The notes below the pieces were generated by a model. It searched no databases. It was not told where the DNA came from and saw nothing but the letters and a program-made list of their open reading frames with translations. A program made the translations under genes and the position numbers. From JBGLNJ01 sp964353405 (GTDB lineage Bacteria; Chloroflexota; Anaerolineae; Fen-1058), in contig CAYGWJ010000088.1 of assembly GCA_964353405.1 (NCBI GenBank), positions 1-26,019 on the forward strand: DNA of 26,019 nt, read 5' to 3'. Positions 22,723-26,019 of this stretch are shown here, piece by piece; the first letter of the stretch is position 1; every line of letters starts with the position of its first letter.

Positions 22723-25064
22723 CTCAACGCCTCGAGCTGCACGACAATGGCGCTGATGTTGTCTTCGCCACCGGCCTGGTTGGCTGCTGCAATCAACCGG
22801 CGACACGCCTCTTGCGGGTGTTGCGCCGACAGCATGATCTGCCAGATCCGCTGGTCGTCCAGCATAGAGTTCAATCCATCAGAGCAGAGCAGTAAGAGAT
22901 CGCCTGGGGCAAGCTGCTGGGTGATAATGTCCGGCTCGATGGCGGGCCTGTCGCCCAGGTTCTTGTAGATCACGCTGCGTTGCGGATGCGTGCGCGCTTC
23001 GTCCGGCGTGAGTTGCCCTAACTGGATCAACCGCTGCACGAGCGAGTGATCCTGCGTGAGCAGGTGAATGCCTTCCTCGTTGGCGATGTAGCAGCGACTG
23101 TCGCCCGCGTGGGCGATCGTGACGGCGTCGCCATGCACCAGCGCGGCCACACACGTGGTGCCCATGTCGCTGCCGGAGGCGCGGCGCTGGCCGAACACGG
23201 CCTGGTTGGCTTCCTGGAGCGCGCCCTTCAACCAGCCTCCCCAATTCGGCGGTGCTCCCTCGGCAATTCCGTCGCTCATCACTTCGGCCAATGCCTTGCG
23301 CGCCAGGGTCTGGACCGCCAGCGCCGAAGCCACATCACCTGCCGAGTGGCCGCCCATCCCGTCGCACACGGCGTACAGCCCCAGCGGCTCGCTGATGGAG
23401 CGGCGCACGCGGCCAATCTCGATACTGAGGAGACTGTCCTCGTTGATCTGCCGCATCTGGCCCACATCGCTCAGGCGGCCGGCACGCGCGTCCACCGAAG
23501 TCGGGCGGCGAACCTCGATCTGCCCGGCCTGGAGTGCCGAAGCGAATTGTGCGGCCGTCGGCGCTTCCCGCCCGCCGAGCACGTGGTCGAACAACATCCC
23601 GACGCCGGCCGGTGATATCTGGATGGATTCGTCGTACTTGCGCTTGCCGGTGATAAGACCGTAGATCACTTCGGCCAGCGCACGCACTTCGCCGGCGAAG
23701 CGTGCAGCTTTTTGATCGTCAGACACAAATTCGCAGGGCGAAAAATCGACCCACCGTGCCAGCGTGTCATCGAGCGCAACGCGCCACAGGTCAATCGGCC
23801 CCAGCGACACATCGTTGTTGTGTAAGTAGGCCATGCCCTGCGCGAGTTGTTGCGCCCACTCCAAAACCTGCAAAAGCTCTCGCGGCCCCCGCAACGTGGC
23901 GGCCAACTGCGGTGGCACTTCCGGCCCGACAATGTAGTAGCGCGGTGCATTGCCGTAGGGCGTCTCGCTGAACGACTGGCGCGGCAGCAGCGCGTTGGGA
24001 TGGCTCAGGCCAATCAACTGTCGCTCCGAGTCAAAGATTTGCGGGTCGAGGCTTTCCTTGATCTGGTAATGCGGATAGTAGGGGGTGTTGTCGGCCAGCG
24101 AGGCGCCGCAGTTGCGGCAGGCCTTTTGCCGGGGCTCGTTCGAGTCAGAGCCGCACTTGGCGCAACGCAGCACGGGCTGAAGACCCTCTGCCACATATTT
24201 GTTAAGTGAAGGGGTTTCGCTGTGCGTCTCCAGCACGAGGTAGCGATTCATCAGCACCGCGCCGTCGGGTAGCGGCGCCAGCCCCGACGGCGCCGGCACA
24301 TGCGGCGTCTCCGCTCCCGGCGGGATCGCCTCGACTTCGGGCTCGGCGAGGGGTGCGGTGCCCAGCCTGGCGGTGCGGAACTTGAGGTTCAGCTCGCCCA
24401 GCGTGACGCGCCAGCCGTTCCGCAAGATGTTGCGCCCGGTCGGCTGGCCGTTGACGAACAGCGCTGCGCCGGGGCTGACGGATTCGATGATGACCCAGGC
24501 ATCGCGCAGCTCGACGCGTGCGTGGCGGTCGGCTACTGAAGCCGCGCCAGGAAACTCGTCGCTAATTACAATGTCGTTGCCGGGCGCACGGCCAATCGTG
24601 AGCACGGTTCGATCCAGCGCAAATCGGCGCGGTTTGCCGTTGACGGTGATGGCTTCCAAGAATTGCGGAACCACGGGAGCTTGAATAGAGTACGGCAGAC
24701 TCCCCACCGGCGGCGTGACCGACTCTAGCGCTGGCACGGCGGGAGGCGAAGGGGGTATCGCAACAGGCGCAGTGACGACCTCCGGCGACGGCGGCGTTTC
24801 CGATGGAACTTGCGCCGGAGGCGACTGAACCGCAACCTCAACTGGCGGCTCTTCAGGCGGCCTGGTCACGGCGGGTGCTTTGACCACGGCTTCCGCCAGC
24901 GGCGTTTCAAGGGCGGCCTCTGGCGCGGGCGTCTCGATGACCGCCGGTGTCTCGATGGGCGGCGCGCCGGGCGCGCCACGGCGGCGCGCGCGGAGACTCA
25001 TCGCCATCACAGCCACTAGAGCGACGACGAGAAAGAAGACAATCCACCCTGCGAGATTATCCAT
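22719..25064 (-). CDS. Membrane-anchored FHA / zinc-ribbon / kinase-like / PP2C phosphatase fusion
   Basis: A 781-residue signalling protein. Parts in order: one membrane helix (6-24); a Pro/Ala/Glu-rich linker (30-130); an FHA domain (about 137-230, with IGRAPGNDI at 157-165 and H181), which binds phosphothreonine; a zinc ribbon (C301, C304, C316, C319) set in a degenerate Ser/Thr-kinase-like domain (about 270-515); and a PP2C phosphatase (about 530-778). The kinase part keeps AQQLAQGMAYLH and EVRALAEVIYGLITGKRKYD, but HRD is replaced by NND and DFG by DFS, so it is probably a pseudokinase. PP2C metal ligands are present: D542, D568, G569, D655, D729, D768. GGAGGT precedes ATG 25064. It likely opposes a Ser/Thr kinase encoded elsewhere. 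Confidence 0.92.
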   Translation of the reverse strand: MDNLAGWIVFFLVVALVAVMAMSLRARRRGAPGAPPIETPAVIETPAPEAALETPLAEAVVKAPAVTRPPEEPPVEVAVQSPPAQVPSETPPSPEVVTAPVAIPPSPPAVPALESVTPPVGSLPYSIQAPVVPQFLEAITVNGKPRRFALDRTVLTIGRAPGNDIVISDEFPGAASVADRHARVELRDAWVIIESVSPGAALFVNGQPTGRNILRNGWRVTLGELNLKFRTARLGTAPLAEPEVEAIPPGAETPHVPAPSGLAPLPDGAVLMNRYLVLETHSETPSLNKYVAEGLQPVLRCAKCGSDSNEPRQKACRNCGASLADNTPYYPHYQIKESLDPQIFDSERQLIGLSHPNALLPRQSFSETPYGNAPRYYIVGPEVPPQLAATLRGPRELLQVLEWAQQLAQGMAYLHNNDVSLGPIDLWRVALDDTLARWVDFSPCEFVSDDQKAARFAGEVRALAEVIYGLITGKRKYDESIQISPAGVGMLFDHVLGGREAPTAAQFASALQAGQIEVRRPTSVDARAGRLSDVGQMRQINEDSLLSIEIGRVRRSISEPLGLYAVCDGMGGHSAGDVASALAVQTLARKALAEVMSDGIAEGAPPNWGGWLKGALQEANQAVFGQRRASGSDMGTTCVAALVHGDAVTIAHAGDSRCYIANEEGIHLLTQDHSLVQRLIQLGQLTPDEARTHPQRSVIYKNLGDRPAIEPDIITQQLAPGDLLLLCSDGLNSMLDDQRIWQIMLSAQHPQEACRRLIAAANQAGGEDNISAIVVQLEALS

Positions 25065-25179
25065 TGTGACCTCCGCGCGCGAGTTGACGAACCGGCCAAT
25101 TGGTGTTACATTCGGCGCAGCCGACAGGGGATATTCTAGGTGATTATGCCCGCGCCGTCAAACGGACCTCCCTCCCCGG

Positions 25180-25212
25180 CCCTTCCCCCTTTGCTTCGCA
25201 ACCGGGGAAGGG
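25180..25212. repeat. G/C-rich hairpin upstream of the glycosylase gene
   Basis: CCCTTCCCC (25180-25188) pairs perfectly with GGGGAAGGG (25204-25212), and the loop contains a small TTGC/GCAA stem. The right arm includes the only purine-rich ribosome binding site for ATG 25226, so the hairpin would mask it when folded. Confidence 0.5.
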
Positions 25213-25225
25213 GGTAGCCAAGTGG

Positions 25226-25822
25226 ATGCGCCTTTCACGCGATTTCTTTGCTCAAGACACATTGACCGTTGCGCGCTTGCTGTTAGGCAAGCGATTGGTT
25301 CGCCGCCTTGGTGGCCGGCGGCTGTCCGGGCGCATCGTCGAGGCCGAAGCCTACATCGGCGGTGATGATTTGGGCAGCCACGCTTCGGTCGGGCGCACGG
25401 CGCGCAACGACATGATGTTCGGCGCGCCCGGTCGTGCCTACGTCTACTTTACCTATGGGATGCACTGGATGTTCAACGTCGTCACGGAAGCCGAGGGCTC
25501 TCCGGCGGCGGTGCTCGTACGGGCCTTGGAGCCGTTGGAAGGTATTTCGGTGATGGAGCGTAACCGCAAAGGCCGCACGGGGTTTGATTTATGCAGCGGC
25601 CCAGCCAAGTTGGCGCAGGCGCTCCAAATCACTCGCGCGCTCAACGGCGCAGACTTGTGCGCTCGGCGCGGCGCAGAGCTGTGGCTCGAAGATGCGCTGC
25701 CGATTCCCGACGATCACGTCGCCACCGGCCCGCGCGTTGGGCTAAACTCTGTTCCGGAACCGTGGTTGTCCAAGCCCTGGCGATTTTGCATCGCAGCCAG
25801 GCCGTTTGTTTCCCGCCGATAG
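25226..25822 (+). CDS. mpg: 3-methyladenine DNA glycosylase (AAG/MPG family)
   Basis: A 198-residue base-excision enzyme that removes alkylated and deaminated purines from DNA. RIVEAEAYIG carries the catalytic Glu41 and the stacking Tyr43, and His52 in GSHASVG sits 11 residues on, the same spacing as Glu125, Tyr127 and His136 of the human enzyme. The substrate-pocket segment RAYVYFTYGMHWMFNVV and the VLVRALEPLEG and LCSGPAKLAQAL motifs follow. The open frame extends to 25100, but conserved sequence begins at MRLSRDFFAQD, so ATG 25226 is chosen. It diverges from the phosphatase gene; the 160-nt gap contains a hairpin and no clear promoter. Confidence 0.95.
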   Translation: MRLSRDFFAQDTLTVARLLLGKRLVRRLGGRRLSGRIVEAEAYIGGDDLGSHASVGRTARNDMMFGAPGRAYVYFTYGMHWMFNVVTEAEGSPAAVLVRALEPLEGISVMERNRKGRTGFDLCSGPAKLAQALQITRALNGADLCARRGAELWLEDALPIPDDHVATGPRVGLNSVPEPWLSKPWRFCIAARPFVSRR

Positions 25823-25914
25823 AAGCAAGATGAAATGGAGCAGAAGGCTTCCACCTGGCGCTCGACAGCAGAGTAATTCTTTTGTCACTACCCCGAAAGA
25901 GCACGGAGGAGCGC

Positions 25915-26019
25915 ATGATATCTGCCCGGACGTACAACAGTCTAGTGTTGGTCAAGCAGGTGCCCGACACGCACAACGTGACCAGCAACGCCATGAAAGA
26001 CGATGGCACGATGAACCGC
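25915..26019 (+). CDS. etfB: Electron transfer flavoprotein beta subunit, 5' end
   Basis: The first 35 codons, cut by the window edge. NSLVLVKQVPDTHNVTSNAMKDDGTMNR is the well-known N terminus of EtfB/FixA, which with the alpha subunit carries electrons from acyl-CoA and other dehydrogenases. GGAGGA at 25905-25910 is an ideal ribosome binding site 4 nt before the ATG. The five residues before the conserved core are slightly longer than usual. An alpha subunit gene is expected just outside the window. The gap of 92 nt after the glycosylase gene shows no terminator or promoter I can support. Confidence 0.85.
   Translation, partial: MISARTYNSLVLVKQVPDTHNVTSNAMKDDGTMNR

Overview
The window reads as a stretch of bacterial chromosome, G+C-rich in most genes, with mainly housekeeping content. 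No rRNA, tRNA, CRISPR array, plasmid or phage genes are visible. The gene set suggests a member of the Chloroflexota, probably near Anaerolineae: a TIGR03960 radical SAM protein plus DUF2344 ahead of rplU-rpmA, DUF4058, a Rab-like bacterial GTPase, a Thr-Pro 'TPTPT' surface linker, and an FHA/zinc-ribbon/kinase-like/PP2C fusion. This placement is inference from gene content; no marker was compared by alignment.

Layout, left to right. Positions 1-559 hold no gene but several small repeats and a good promoter. Then comes a rightward translation and nucleotide-salvage block: radical SAM protein, DUF2344 protein, rplU, rpmA, rpmE, tdk, hpt, closed by a strong terminator at 5592. The gap 5630-5883 contains a palindromic repeat and a 112-bp miniature transposable element. 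A leftward Rab-like GTPase follows. Next is a rightward pair, a small DUF5678-like ORF and cca, with a near-consensus promoter and a terminator. Leftward genes follow: DUF4058, a UDP-sugar epimerase, recJ and a DUF4870 membrane protein. Rightward again are yraN, miaA and a Ca2+/H+ exchanger.

From 15.4 to 19.8 kb the region looks accessory. It holds a second copy of the miniature element, an A+T-richer membrane-anchored Thr-Pro protein, a remnant of an acetyl-xylan-esterase-like protein, and a GH38 alpha-mannosidase split into two reading frames. The split falls on an array of 7-bp repeats, and the same gene also carries an in-frame palindromic insert. Leftward from 25.06 to 19.9 kb are the FHA/zinc-ribbon/kinase-like/PP2C protein, a DUF3566-like membrane protein, a two-subunit class I CoA-transferase (B overlapping A) and ferritin. 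At the right edge are a 3-methyladenine DNA glycosylase and the first 35 codons of an electron-transfer flavoprotein beta subunit.

The most notable content is the repeat ecology rather than a new gene system. Two copies of a 112-bp near-palindromic element (108/112 identical by eye) are each flanked by a perfect 8-bp target duplication. Arrays with a constant 7-nt period but unrelated unit sequences sit at several gene boundaries, where they supply a start codon, parts of protein ends and probably the mannosidase frameshift. I did not find convincing evidence of an undescribed multi-gene defence or metabolic system.
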